Shown here one piece after another: positions 9,278 through 17,819 of a stretch of 64,000 bases of DNA (positions within the stretch are counted from its first letter, which is position 1; the number at the start of each line of letters is the position of its first letter). The position numbers and the translations under genes are program-made. This stretch comes from CAVRIA01 sp963721115 (GTDB lineage: Bacteria; Desulfobacterota; Binatia; HRBIN30; CADEER01). The stretch is from contig CAVRIA010000012.1 in assembly GCA_963721115.1 (NCBI GenBank), positions 1 to 64,000 of the forward strand, read 5' to 3'. The notes under the pieces are model-generated. The model worked only from the letters and a program-made list of their open reading frames with translations. It made no database searches and had not been told where the DNA came from.

Positions 9278-9481
9278 ATCAAAGCCTACTGCTCCGACGC
9301 GTACTTTCACTGCGCCGCCGAGAGCATCCAGATCCACGGCGGCGTCGGCTTCTCCTGGGAACACGACGCGCACCTCTACTTCAAGCGCGCCAAGTCGAGC
9401 GAGATCTTCCTCGGCTCGCCGTCGTACCACCGGGAGCTAGTGGCGCAGCGGATTTTCAGCTCCGGGGCAGCCTCCCCCTGA
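9278..9481 (+). pseudogene. C-terminal fragment of an acyl-CoA dehydrogenase
   Basis: The frame encodes IKAYCSDAYFHCAAESIQIH, then GGVGFSWEHDAHLYFKRAKS and a normal end and stop. This is the C-terminal FAD/acyl-CoA binding helix pattern (Q-IHGG-G-T/S-W-E-D-HLY-RRAK). Everything before it is missing. The gene was cut at the right edge of the transposase element (9277), so a larger rearrangement, not simple insertion, is implied. Confidence 0.8.
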
Positions 9482-9529
9482 CCCCCGAAGAGTGCCCTGT
9501 CGGCCGCCGAGACCCGTTGGAAGGCCCGC

Positions 9530-10923
9530 TCAGGATCCGTAGCCGAGGGCGCGCAGTCGTTCCACCGTCTGCTCGTCGATCTCTTCCTCTTCGCCCGGGG
9601 ACAGGGCAGCCCGGGACTCGAGACGTGCCTCGGCTCGATTCAGAGCAGCCAGAAGACGCTCCGCGCTCGGATGGAGGGAAGGAGGATCGACCTGCCGCTC
9701 CATGGGGTCGTTCCCCAGGTCGTAGCTCTCGCTCTCGCCGTGCGGGCCAATCAGCAACTTGGCGTTTCCCCGCACAACGCCGCGCTCGTGCACACGCTGG
9801 TCCTTTTTGAACAACCCGATGTACGCGAGCTGGAGAATCACGTCCCTAGGATCCGTCCCCTCGGCTCGTTTTTCATCCCGAGAGAGGAGAGGGACCAGGG
9901 AACGCCCCTCGAAGTTGGGCTGCGGTGCGAGATCGAGGAGCTCGAGGAGGGTCGGAGCGATGTCCACCAGGGAAACGTTCTCCGCGACGCGACGCCCCGG
10001 GGGGCGCCCGGCGCAACCACGATCAGCGGTACACGGACGGTCTCGTTGTAGAGCGTGCGACCGTGCTCGAGTCGGCCGTGATCACCAAACTCCTCGCCGT
10101 GATCCGCCGTGACGATGACGATGGCGTTGTCGAGGAACGCGCGGTGCTCGAGCTCTGCGAATAATAAGCGAATCTGCGCGTCCGCGGCAGCCACTTCCCC
10201 GTCGTACAGGCGGCGGAGCGGCAGGAGCTCTTCGTTACTCACCTTCTTGCCCGAGTTGACACGGAAGCGGAACACGTTCATATCGACGTTCGCTTCGATC
10301 GGGCGACCGTCGTCGTCGCGCAAGTACCGGCTGAGAAAGGGCTCAGGCGGATCGTAGGGGCTGTGGGGCTCCATATACTGCAAGTAGAGGAGCACGGGAC
10401 GGGGTGACCCAGCGTCCCAGACCGTGTCGAGCCACCCGAGCGCTTGGCGGCGGAGCTCGTCGCCCTGGAGGCCGCTCGCCTGCTTCGCGTCCGAGCGCCA
10501 TTGGTGGAAGCCCTGCGCGTAGCCCAGCCGTTCGAGTACCCGATAGTTGGCGGAGAAGCCCCCCGCGACATAGCCCGAGCTAGCCAGCCGCTCGGCGAAC
10601 GTCACCTCCTGTTCGCCCAACCGCGAGCCGAACCCGGTCACGTGGTGCTGCGCGGGATAGCGCGACGTGAACAGCGACGCGACCGAGGGGCAAGTCCAGG
10701 AGCTCGCCGCGTAGGCGTTCTCGAAAACCACGCCACGCTCGGCGAGCCGGTCCAGGAACGGTGTCAACCCGCGTCGGTTGCCGTATACGCCCAGGCGATC
10801 GGCACGCAGCGTATCGACGACGATGAACAGGACGTTGGGAGACTGTTTCGAATGCCGCTCGCAAGCTGGGGCGAGAGAGACCAGCAGAGCGAGCGCGAAT
10901 ACGACCTGGCGCGAAGGGGACAT
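9530..10923 (-). CDS. Lipoprotein sulfatase-fold protein (one frameshift)
   Basis: The start MSPSRQVVFALALLVSLAPAC gives a lipoprotein signal peptide with lipobox LAPAC. Metal-site Asp in LFIVVDTLRADRLGVYGN; second metal site in IVTADHGEEFGDHG. The active-site stretch is SSWTCPSVASLFTSRYP, where the residue aligned to the formylglycine Cys is Thr and the following Arg is Val. The frame breaks at about 10000 in a G/C run. The rest (VDIAPTLLELLDLAPQPNFE to VERLRALGYGS) continues in a second frame to 9530. One indel restores a normal about 465-residue protein, so this may be a base-call error. It ends like the sulfatase at 13725. Confidence 0.75.
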
Positions 10924-12517
10924 GCGGTTTCCAGGAGGGACGGTGCCAAGGCAGTGCGTCCATTGCAAGGACGGTTATAGGCGCAGTACGGCCCATCGTT
11001 TCGCCCTTGAGCCGCCAGAGCCGCCGTGGAAGAGCGGGGACCGGTTCGTAGTGCTCGCGGATGAAACGGGCAATGCGGTCGTCTGATCGCACGATCTCGG
11101 CCGTAACGACAACGTAGGGAACACGTTTGGTGTCCAGCGCGTCGACGATCTCCTGCACCTGGTCCGGGGACGTGTAACGCCCCCGTGTCACGAACGCGAA
11201 ACGGGTGGGATTCCGAGCGTCGAGCAAGAGGTACGTGTAGTTGGCCATGGGGTACGCGTACAACTCGCGTGACGGCCCCCGATCGAGGAACGCTTTCATT
11301 TGCTCCCAGACCTGCGCCGTCCTCGCACTTCGGAGATCGATCCGCCCAAACGCGCTCTGGTAGGCGACCGGATACCGTGCACGGAGAGTGATCAGGTTTC
11401 CCCAGAGCTCCACACCACCCGCCAATACGACGGCAGCAGTCGTCAACCCGGCGACCGGGCGGGACATCGGCGTCGGCAATAGGCGCAGGAGCCGTTCAAA
11501 CGCATCGGTCGACGTCACGAAGAAGAGCGGGGCGATGAATGCGAGGTGAATGGTGTCGGGGTAATAGGATATGGAGAGGATCGCGAACGCACAGAGCAGC
11601 GTCAGGATCGTCAACACACGAACCCGTTCGGCGTTGCGCCTTCGCCAGCAGAGCACCAGTAGGGGGACCATGCTGACGGCCAGGATCGCCGGCAGGTACT
11701 CGAGAAAGGGCGAGAAGGGCGACCTGCTCCCACCCGTCCAGTCGTGCCCCCAGGGACAAGATATGGCTCCGCGGTAGTTGACCAGGGGGACGATGACCAG
11801 GGCGTTCCACACGGGCTGAAAGCCCGCAGTTGCCACGAGGCCGACGAGGAGCGATCCCACGACGAGCGTGACCCCACCCGCGAACGCGCCGGTCTGCCGC
11901 CACACGCTCAGCGGCCTCGGCGAGATGCCATAGCGCCACTGGATGATCGCCCGAGCGACGAGGACACTGGCGACCCCGAGCCCCATGCTGAGTCCCCGCT
12001 GCTGGTGCACGGCGATGAGCAAACCGACCCCGAGGCCGAGCGAGAACGCCCAGGATGTGTTGGCTGTCGAGCGCAGACAGAGAACGAGCAAGGCGACGCT
12101 CAGGAACGTCGCGAGCCAGTGATAGCTGGCGATCGGAAACATCGGCTGGCACACGACTAGGTAGGCGAAGGCGCACGCCCAGGCGAGCCCGCGGCGCACT
12201 CCAAGCCACCGGCAAGCGAGAAACATCAACAGCGCCGTGCCCCCGTGAATCATTGCCACCGTCATTCGCGCTGTGGCGAGGCTGGGACCCAACAGGCCGA
12301 AGAGTGCGGCCATCCCCATCACCCAGCCGGGCGTCGAGAGGTCAAAGACGTCGCGGTACATCACCTCACCGTCGAAAACGCGCTTGGCAGCGAGGAGGGC
12401 GTGGGCCTCGTCCGGGGTGCCCAGGTTGAGGGGGAGTGTTGCGAGGTAGAGCACCGTCGTGACAAAGAGCAGCAGAGCCAGCGCCATGTCGCACCGGCCG
12501 TCATTGACGCGCGTCAT
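10580..12517 (-). CDS. Polytopic GT-C type glycosyltransferase (PMT_2/ArnT-like), readthrough C-terminus
   Basis: About 10-12 membrane helices. The typical GT-C opening is LNLGTPDEAHALLAAKRVFD with the acidic PDE pair, then YRDVFDLSTPGWVMGMAALF. It probably transfers a sugar from a polyprenyl carrier at the periplasmic face. The recognisable protein ends near YEPVPALPRRLWRLKGE (about 10990). The remaining about 130 codons run through the neighbouring sulfatase gene in another frame, so the true stop was probably lost by an indel. The start is taken as the ATG at 12517, next to the SAT-like gene it follows (12537). Confidence 0.65.
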   Translation of the reverse strand: MTRVNDGRCDMALALLLFVTTVLYLATLPLNLGTPDEAHALLAAKRVFDGEVMYRDVFDLSTPGWVMGMAALFGLLGPSLATARMTVAMIHGGTALLMFLACRWLGVRRGLAWACAFAYLVVCQPMFPIASYHWLATFLSVALLVLCLRSTANTSWAFSLGLGVGLLIAVHQQRGLSMGLGVASVLVARAIIQWRYGISPRPLSVWRQTGAFAGGVTLVVGSLLVGLVATAGFQPVWNALVIVPLVNYRGAISCPWGHDWTGGSRSPFSPFLEYLPAILAVSMVPLLVLCWRRRNAERVRVLTILTLLCAFAILSISYYPDTIHLAFIAPLFFVTSTDAFERLLRLLPTPMSRPVAGLTTAAVVLAGGVELWGNLITLRARYPVAYQSAFGRIDLRSARTAQVWEQMKAFLDRGPSRELYAYPMANYTYLLLDARNPTRFAFVTRGRYTSPDQVQEIVDALDTKRVPYVVVTAEIVRSDDRIARFIREHYEPVPALPRRLWRLKGETMGRTAPITVLAMDALPWHRPSWKPHVPFAPGRIRARSAGLSRPSLRAAFETVSQRPVHRRRYAACRSPGRIRQPTRVDTVPGPARRAWRGFRERLRGELLDLPLGRVAVHVALSRAAPRDRVRLAVGRTGGDVRRAAG

Positions 12518-12536
12518 CACACTATGCTCGTGTTCG

Positions 12537-13466
12537 TCAACTACGGCGATCTCGGACCGCCTTCGCCGGAACGCCGGCCACTGTCGTGGCGGGCGGCACA
12601 TCGGTGAGGACGACGGCGTTGGCAGCGATGCGAGCGCGCTCGCCGATCTCGATCGGACCGAGGATCTTCGCTCCCGTTCCGATGAGGACGTTGCCTCCAA
12701 TGGATGGGCCTTCGATGCCGGTGGTGAGGCCGAGGGTGACCCACGGCGTGATCATCGTGCCGCGGCCGATGCGGACGACGCCGTCGATTACGACCTTGCC
12801 GTGCGGGATATACACAGCGGGCTCGATCAGGACGTGATTTCCGATGTCGATCTGTCCGAGCATCACGCAGAGACGATGCAGCACGGTCGGCAGAACGGGC
12901 ACCCCGCGCACGTAGAGGCGCACCCGGACCCGGTAGAGAAGCAGGCAGAAGAAGGCATCGTTCTCCCAAGAGAGCCGCACCGTCTCGCGGAGCAGCTCGA
13001 GGCCAGTCTTGAACTGCAGCGGCTTCAACATGAGACTCGCATAGGCGGCCGCGTCGCCCTGCACCGCTTCCAGAAACGTCGGTTGCTGCCGACGGATCTC
13101 CTCGGCGATGGCCCCTCGAAGCTCGGCCTCCCTCCCAGGCTCTGCACTGATGTGGTGCTCCAAGCGGGCACGGCCCTCCGGGGTTTTTTTGAAGTGCTCT
13201 TCCAACGTCGCGCGGCCCTGCGGCGTTGCGTTGAAGTGCCGTTCCATGAGCGCGCGCCCTTCCGGCGACTCTCGGAAGCACTGCGTCAACTCGGCGCGGC
13301 CCTCCGGGGTCTCCCGGAAGTACCGATCCAGGGAGGCACGCTCTTCCGGCGTCGGCACGTATGGGGTCTCTTTGGACGACCGGCGCCGGGATTCCGTTCT
13401 GTTGCGGAACAAGCGATTCCGCATCCAGTTGGCGAGAGCGCTTCGGGAGACGTTCACACGATTCAT
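12537..13466 (-). CDS. Serine O-acetyltransferase-like left-handed beta-helix protein with N-terminal tandem repeats
   Basis: 309 residues. The C-terminal half is a hexapeptide-repeat acyltransferase (IGNHVLIEPAVYIPHGKVVI, IGRGTMITPWVTLG, GPSIGGNVLIGTGAKILGP, TVAGVPAKAV) of the CysE/NeuO type. Residues about 30-110 hold at least four tandem 14-residue units (FRETPEGRAELTQC, FRESPEGRALMERH, FNATPQGRATLEEH, FKKTPEGRARLEHH), predicted amphipathic helices and not part of normal CysE. The glycan-region neighbours favour acetylation of a sugar over cysteine synthesis. The start is ATG 13466, chosen because upstream codons lack the pattern. Confidence 0.75.
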   Translation of the reverse strand: MNRVNVSRSALANWMRNRLFRNRTESRRRSSKETPYVPTPEERASLDRYFRETPEGRAELTQCFRESPEGRALMERHFNATPQGRATLEEHFKKTPEGRARLEHHISAEPGREAELRGAIAEEIRRQQPTFLEAVQGDAAAYASLMLKPLQFKTGLELLRETVRLSWENDAFFCLLLYRVRVRLYVRGVPVLPTVLHRLCVMLGQIDIGNHVLIEPAVYIPHGKVVIDGVVRIGRGTMITPWVTLGLTTGIEGPSIGGNVLIGTGAKILGPIEIGERARIAANAVVLTDVPPATTVAGVPAKAVRDRRS

Positions 13467-13724
13467 CGAGGGCCGCGCAGGTGAGAGATCTGAGTAACCC
13501 GAAGTTCCACCCCGAGTCGAGGGGTGGAACGGGCACGAGTCTTCGGAAAGCATTGCCGTTGCCCACGTCTGTGCCTTCGTCGGACCTTCGGCACGTCGGC
13601 TTCCGGACGGAGGTGGATCACAACTACGGACGAACAAAAATGAACATCCCGCGGATCAGAACCTTGCGTAGAGATGGGAACGTTCTAGACTGCCTGCGTG
13701 CCGCGTCAGCGTCTCCACCCGCTC

Positions 13725-15149
13725 ATGAAACGACCGCTGGTCCAATGGGTGTTTGCGGCCATACTTTGCTTTTCTGTCGGGTGTAGCCGGGACCGCGCGC
13801 CGAACATCCTCCTCATCGTCGTCGATACGCTGCGAGCGGATCGAGTCGGTGCTTATGGCAACCAGCGCGGCTTGACACCGTTCATCGACGCGCTCGCCGC
13901 GCGCGGCTACGTGTTTCGCCACGCATACGCGCAGAGCTCGTGGACGAATCCGTCGGTGGCTTCGATCCTGACTTCGCGCTTTCAGTCGCAACACGGAATC
14001 ACGACTTTTGAGTCCGTACTGGCCGAGACCGAGGTCACCCTCCCGGAGGTGCTGAAACAGCACGGCTACGCCACCGGCTTCTTTTCCGCCAACGGATTGA
14101 TCGGCCATCGATTGGGTTTCGCACAGGGGTACGATGAGTTCTGGTCGATCCTGGTCGAGGCAACCAACGCGCCGGAGTACATGTGGGTTCCCGAGCGTGC
14201 CACTCGGATCAACGAGGTTGCGCTGGCCTGGTTGGACAACTTGTCGCCCCCGCCGGGACCGTCCCGTCCGGTCTTCCTGCACCTCCACTACATGGAGCCG
14301 CACAACCCATACGCGCCGCGCGACGAGGCGCTCGAGCACATCGCGGACGGCGGTCCACCGCCCAATGTCGAGCGGGCAAACTCGACCTCGTTCTACGGGT
14401 ACTCGCTCCCCCTGAAGCCGGAGGCCTTGCGCAATCTCCAGAACGTATACGATGCCGCGGTCCTCAGCCTCGATATGGAGCTTCGCTCGATGTTCGTCGA
14501 GCTCGAGCGCCGCCGTTTCTTCGACAACGCCCTCATCGTCTTCACCTCCGACCACGGCGACGAGTTCAAGGAACACGGGTTCCTCGGACACGAGAAGACT
14601 CTGTTCCAAGAAGTCGTTCATGTGCCGTTGATCCTGGTGGTGCCCGGGCAGACCGAGCGCATCGAGGTGGAGCCCGTGGTTTCTCTCGTCGACGTGGCGC
14701 CGACGCTCGTCGACTTTGTCGGCGGGACGGTGCCGCCGTCCTTCGAAGGGCAGTCGTGGAAAGGTACTCTGGTGCGCGAACCGAGCCGATGGCGGTTCCT
14801 CTCCCGGGGTCGGACACCGCTCGACGAGGAACCCGCATCCGCGGGGACCGCTTATACCGAGCTCATCAAGATGCCCGAAGGGAAGCGCTACACGCCGCAT
14901 GAGCACGCCGTGGTGTCGGGATCGCGCAAGCTCATCGTCGGCCACGACGGCGAGCGCGAGTACTACGATCTCAGCGGCGATCCGAGCGAGATGAACCCGC
15001 ACGCGCTGACGGAAGCCGAGCGTCTCGATCTGCAAGGAACGTACGAACGATTCCGCGCGCGCACCATCGAGCACGCCGCGCCGCGCAGCACACGGACTCT
15101 GGATGAAGACACGAAGGAGCGCATTCGGGCGCTGGGGTACCGCCCGTAG
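13725..15149 (+). CDS. Lipoprotein sulfatase-fold protein
   Basis: An intact protein of about 474 residues. Lipoprotein signal (MKRPLVQWVFAAILCFSVGC). Metal-binding Asp in LLIVVDTLRADRVGAYGN; second site in VFTSDHGDEFKEHGFLGH. The active-site stretch is SSWTNPSVASILTSRFQSQH, with Thr where formylglycine-forming Cys would be and Val instead of Arg. It is thus a non-canonical member, more like phospho- or phosphoglycerol-transfer relatives. It ends IRALGYRP. It lies 18 bases upstream of the membrane protein at 15168, likely one operon. A GTG at 13698 is an alternative start. Confidence 0.85.
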   Translation: MKRPLVQWVFAAILCFSVGCSRDRAPNILLIVVDTLRADRVGAYGNQRGLTPFIDALAARGYVFRHAYAQSSWTNPSVASILTSRFQSQHGITTFESVLAETEVTLPEVLKQHGYATGFFSANGLIGHRLGFAQGYDEFWSILVEATNAPEYMWVPERATRINEVALAWLDNLSPPPGPSRPVFLHLHYMEPHNPYAPRDEALEHIADGGPPPNVERANSTSFYGYSLPLKPEALRNLQNVYDAAVLSLDMELRSMFVELERRRFFDNALIVFTSDHGDEFKEHGFLGHEKTLFQEVVHVPLILVVPGQTERIEVEPVVSLVDVAPTLVDFVGGTVPPSFEGQSWKGTLVREPSRWRFLSRGRTPLDEEPASAGTAYTELIKMPEGKRYTPHEHAVVSGSRKLIVGHDGEREYYDLSGDPSEMNPHALTEAERLDLQGTYERFRARTIEHAAPRSTRTLDEDTKERIRALGYRP

Positions 15150-15155
15150 CTCGCC

Positions 15156-15162
15156 AAGGAGG
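15156..15162 (+). promoter_or_regulatory. Strong Shine-Dalgarno deciding a GTG start
   Basis: A perfect AAGGAGG lies five bases before the GTG at 15168. It fixes that GTG, in frame with the long open frame, as the start and not the out-of-frame ATG at 15164. Confidence 0.7.
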
Positions 15163-15167
15163 TATGC

Positions 15168-16685
15168 GTGCGCTTTGGCGTCTCCTGGTTCGCGGAACGG
15201 GAGCAGGGGAAGACCATCAACGAAACCGTCCTTCTTCTCATCCCGCTGGCGTTTTCGGCGCTGGTCTACTTTCCCATCACGCGCAATTACTTCTTTGCGG
15301 ATGACTTCCTCCACCTCTATCGCATCCGCAATGAAAACCTTCTCTCCTACATCCTCGTACCGCGCGGCGGCCACTTGTTGGTGACCAACAACACGCTCTT
15401 CTATTTCTTGTACCGGCTCTTCGGCACTCACGCCGAATCGTATTACTGGGTCGCTCTGGTCGCCCACTTGCTCAACGTCGCGCTGCTCTTTTGGGTGATT
15501 CGCGGGTTCACGGAGAGCGGCCGGCTGGCCTGCTTCGGCGCGACGCTGTGGGGCATCTCGCCGATGAACGAGGCGACGCTCGGCTGGTTCTCGGTGTTTG
15601 GTCAGGTGCTCGTCGCCACGATCATGCTCTGCCTTCTGGTTCGGCTGGCGCGCGTTTCCGCCGGGCGGCCGCTGCATCCCCATACGCCCGTGCTCTGGTG
15701 TCTCTCTCTACTGGCGGCGTGCACCAGCTTCGGCATCGGCCTCGGGCTCACCCTCGTCTTCCCGATCGTGGCCTTCCTGCTGTTGCCCGTGTCCCCAACC
15801 CGTACCCGGGTCGTGCTCATCTTCTGCGTGCTCGCCGCTCTGGTGCCGGCGCTCTACTTCGGCCTCACCCGGCTCGCCACGATGCTCTACATGCCGAGGA
15901 CGGCGCCGCTCTTCATCGAGACGAACCTGATGACGAACCTCGTCATGTTCGCCCATGTCGTGGGCTACGGGATTGTCACCTTGGTCATGGGTCGCTTCGT
16001 CCCGAGCCTCGAGTATCCGAGCCCAGCCGCGTACGTAGTGATCGCGCTCGTCAGCACCGCAGTTGCCGCCGTCCTCTTCCTCGCACCTGGGAAGGTGAAG
16101 CGTCGCCTGCTCGTCTCTCTCATTCTGTGCCTCGGCTGCTACGGGATGATCGTCCTCGGCCGGGCGGCCTTCTTCGCGAACGCAGGTAGGCCCTACGCGC
16201 TCATCCGAGCCGGCCGTTATCAGTACGCAGCGCCCATTCCCCTGGCGATCGGGTTGTGCGTCGTGTTGGCGTATGCGGACAAGCTGTACCCGCTCCGATC
16301 GGAGATGAAGACCGGCTTCCTGGCATGCTGGGTCTTCTCGGCTGGCGTCGCCTTCGTCCAGTTCGGCAAGCCCATCGACCACCACATCCAAGCCCGCCGC
16401 GAGACCGCCACAGTGGTGTCGGCGATCCGAGCGGCAATCGAGTCCGCGGGGCCGGGGCAGAACGTCTACATCCCTCAACGGCCGTTCCGGTCCCTGGGCG
16501 CGATCTTCGCCAAGCGCCAGGACATCTTCCCCGGCTGGGCCGGCGTCTTCGTGATCTTCTACCCCGATAACGTCGTGGACGGAAAGCCGGTCTTCTTCGT
16601 CACCTCCAACCCCAAGCTCCTCAGCGCCGCGCAGAAGGGACGCCGCACAGCAAACCTGCTCGTCGCGCCCGGGCTCCCGTCGTAG
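15168..16685 (+). CDS. Polytopic membrane protein, possible glycosyltransferase of surface-glycan region
   Basis: 505 residues with roughly ten to eleven hydrophobic segments. The N-terminal part has NYFFADDFLHLYR, an acidic pair after the first membrane segment as in GT-C glycosyltransferases. A soluble C-terminal tail (about 415-505) follows. No enzyme motif beyond that is certain. It is co-oriented with and adjacent to the sulfatase-fold lipoprotein, suggesting a shared role in modifying an envelope glycan. Confidence 0.6.
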   Translation: MRFGVSWFAEREQGKTINETVLLLIPLAFSALVYFPITRNYFFADDFLHLYRIRNENLLSYILVPRGGHLLVTNNTLFYFLYRLFGTHAESYYWVALVAHLLNVALLFWVIRGFTESGRLACFGATLWGISPMNEATLGWFSVFGQVLVATIMLCLLVRLARVSAGRPLHPHTPVLWCLSLLAACTSFGIGLGLTLVFPIVAFLLLPVSPTRTRVVLIFCVLAALVPALYFGLTRLATMLYMPRTAPLFIETNLMTNLVMFAHVVGYGIVTLVMGRFVPSLEYPSPAAYVVIALVSTAVAAVLFLAPGKVKRRLLVSLILCLGCYGMIVLGRAAFFANAGRPYALIRAGRYQYAAPIPLAIGLCVVLAYADKLYPLRSEMKTGFLACWVFSAGVAFVQFGKPIDHHIQARRETATVVSAIRAAIESAGPGQNVYIPQRPFRSLGAIFAKRQDIFPGWAGVFVIFYPDNVVDGKPVFFVTSNPKLLSAAQKGRRTANLLVAPGLPS

Positions 16686-16859
16686 GATGCGATCGGGGTG
16701 CCTATCGATCCCCGATCCCGACCCCGAGCCCCGGGCCTACCAAGGGACCTGGAGGGCTCCCCGGCGCAAAACATCAGCGCTGGCAATGGTAAAGTTCTCA
16801 CAGCGCCGCCCGATCACGAGGACGCCCACACAACGGAGCTCGAAGACTGCTGAACTATG
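16686..16859. other. Short intergenic region
   Basis: Nothing recognisable lies between the membrane protein stop and the left inverted end of the transposase element at 16860. Confidence 0.4.
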
Positions 16860-17579
16860 CGTAGGGGCGAGTCGGGCGAGTTGAAAGACACTTGACATGT
16901 ATGCAGATTATGCTGCACCTGTATGCACATACCACGCGGCCCTCGTCTCGGCTATCCTGGAGCGCTCCACCATGTAATTGTTCGGGGCATCGAGCGGCGG
17001 AAGATCTTCTACTCCGATCGCGACCGGCGGCGCTTCGTCGATCGGCTCGCGCATCTGGTTTCGACTACCGATGCTCGGCTTTACGCGTGGGCGCTCATGC
17101 CCAATCGCGCCCACATTCTACTTCGCACCGGCCGCCTGCCGCTCTCCAGGTTCATTCAGCGCTGGCTCGGTCCGTACGCGACGACCTTCAATCTCATCCA
17201 CCGCAGGGCCGGGCATCTCTTTCAGAACCGCTTTCGGAGCATCCTCGTGGAGGAGAAGCCGTACCTGCTGCAACTCGTCCACGTCGCTGTCTCCCACTAC
17301 GTGTTCTCACTCGCGAGCACAGCTGAATACCTGCGGGTATCGCGGCGCAGCGTCGCGTGCGCTCTCGATCGGGCTCCAGCGGTGCTCGTCGACAGCGGAT
17401 TCGACCCCGCCCCCTTCGGCGCCGACTGAGGCACGCCCCGCGGACGCCAACTCCGCCCCCGAAGCCGCGACCTCGACGTTTTTCGGGCTCAGCGCAGTTG
17501 GATGCTGAAGACCCGATTGCGCGACGCGCCACGACTATCTCAACTCGCCCGATTAGCCCCTACGTCCCCCGGTCCCACC
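16860..17579 (+). mobile_element. REP-associated (RAYT, IS200-like) transposase element, deletion derivative with 25-bp inverted ends
   Basis: The left end, CGTAGGGGC...CGGGCGAGTTGA (16860-16884), and the right end, TCAACTCGCC...GCCCCTACG (17540-17564), are inverted copies matching at 23 of 25 positions. They flank a single transposase-like gene. A second, 5'-truncated copy identical over 466 bp lies at 8812-9277, so the element has moved or been duplicated recently despite a defective transposase. Confidence 0.75.
16923..17429 (+). CDS. REP-associated transposase derivative lacking catalytic residues
   Basis: 168 residues: an HUH/Y1 transposase start (GALHHVIVRGIERRKIFYSD) and the later GHLFQNRFRSILVEEKPYLL. 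Two catalytic features are gone. The HUH motif NHFH of the full-length relative at 19503 reads NRAH here, losing the first His. The Tyr-bearing VRYIHLNP segment is deleted, with LLQLV joined directly to a C-terminal helix-turn-helix (AEYLRVSRRSVACAL). It is probably inactive in transposition, though it could still bind its ends. Confidence 0.75.
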   Translation: MHIPRGPRLGYPGALHHVIVRGIERRKIFYSDRDRRRFVDRLAHLVSTTDARLYAWALMPNRAHILLRTGRLPLSRFIQRWLGPYATTFNLIHRRAGHLFQNRFRSILVEEKPYLLQLVHVAVSHYVFSLASTAEYLRVSRRSVACALDRAPAVLVDSGFDPAPFGAD

Positions 17580-17634
17580 GTCGGCGACAGGCCCCACTTC
17601 GATGGCCTAACCACCTAGATTGCTTTACTTTTTT

Positions 17635-17692
17635 CGAGAAGAATTAGGCCTGTCCCCTTTTGACTTCCGAGAAGAATGAGGCTGTCCCCTTT
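17635..17692. repeat. Tandem 'GAGAAGAAT..CTGTCCCC' direct repeats
   Basis: Two near-identical units, CGAGAAGAATTAGGCCTGTC.. (17635-17661) and CGAGAAGAATGAGGCTGTCC.. (17668-17692), lie 33 bp apart start to start. They look like remnants of REP/RAYT-type element termini. No gene is seen in 17580-17819. Confidence 0.5.
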
Positions 17693-17750
17693 GAACCCCC
17701 GTACACGTCCCCCTTGGCCCCAGCAAACAGCAATGCGATAACCCGACAAT

Positions 17751-17764
17751 CTAGCTATAGCTAG
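17751..17764. repeat. Perfect 14-bp palindrome
   Basis: CTAGCTATAGCTAG is a perfect palindrome 56 bp past the stop of the GH4 gene (which ends at 17820 on the minus strand). It could be a protein-binding site or part of a transcription end; nothing further supports either. Confidence 0.35.
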
Positions 17765-17819
17765 CTCAGCGTCGCTCGTGAAAAGGCGCTCGACCTCGTC
17801 ATTGACGTTGTGAGCACGC

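Noticed and set aside
8799..9481. Apparent fusion of transposase tail with acyl-CoA dehydrogenase end (open from about 9200 to 9481)
   Set aside because: The frame only happens to stay open across the element end; the two parts come from different genes and the transposase stop at 9127 is in another frame.
13656..15683. A 675-codon minus-strand frame opposite the sulfatase gene
   Set aside because: Charged, low-complexity translation with no family pattern; the plus strand encodes an intact lipoprotein sulfatase-fold protein.
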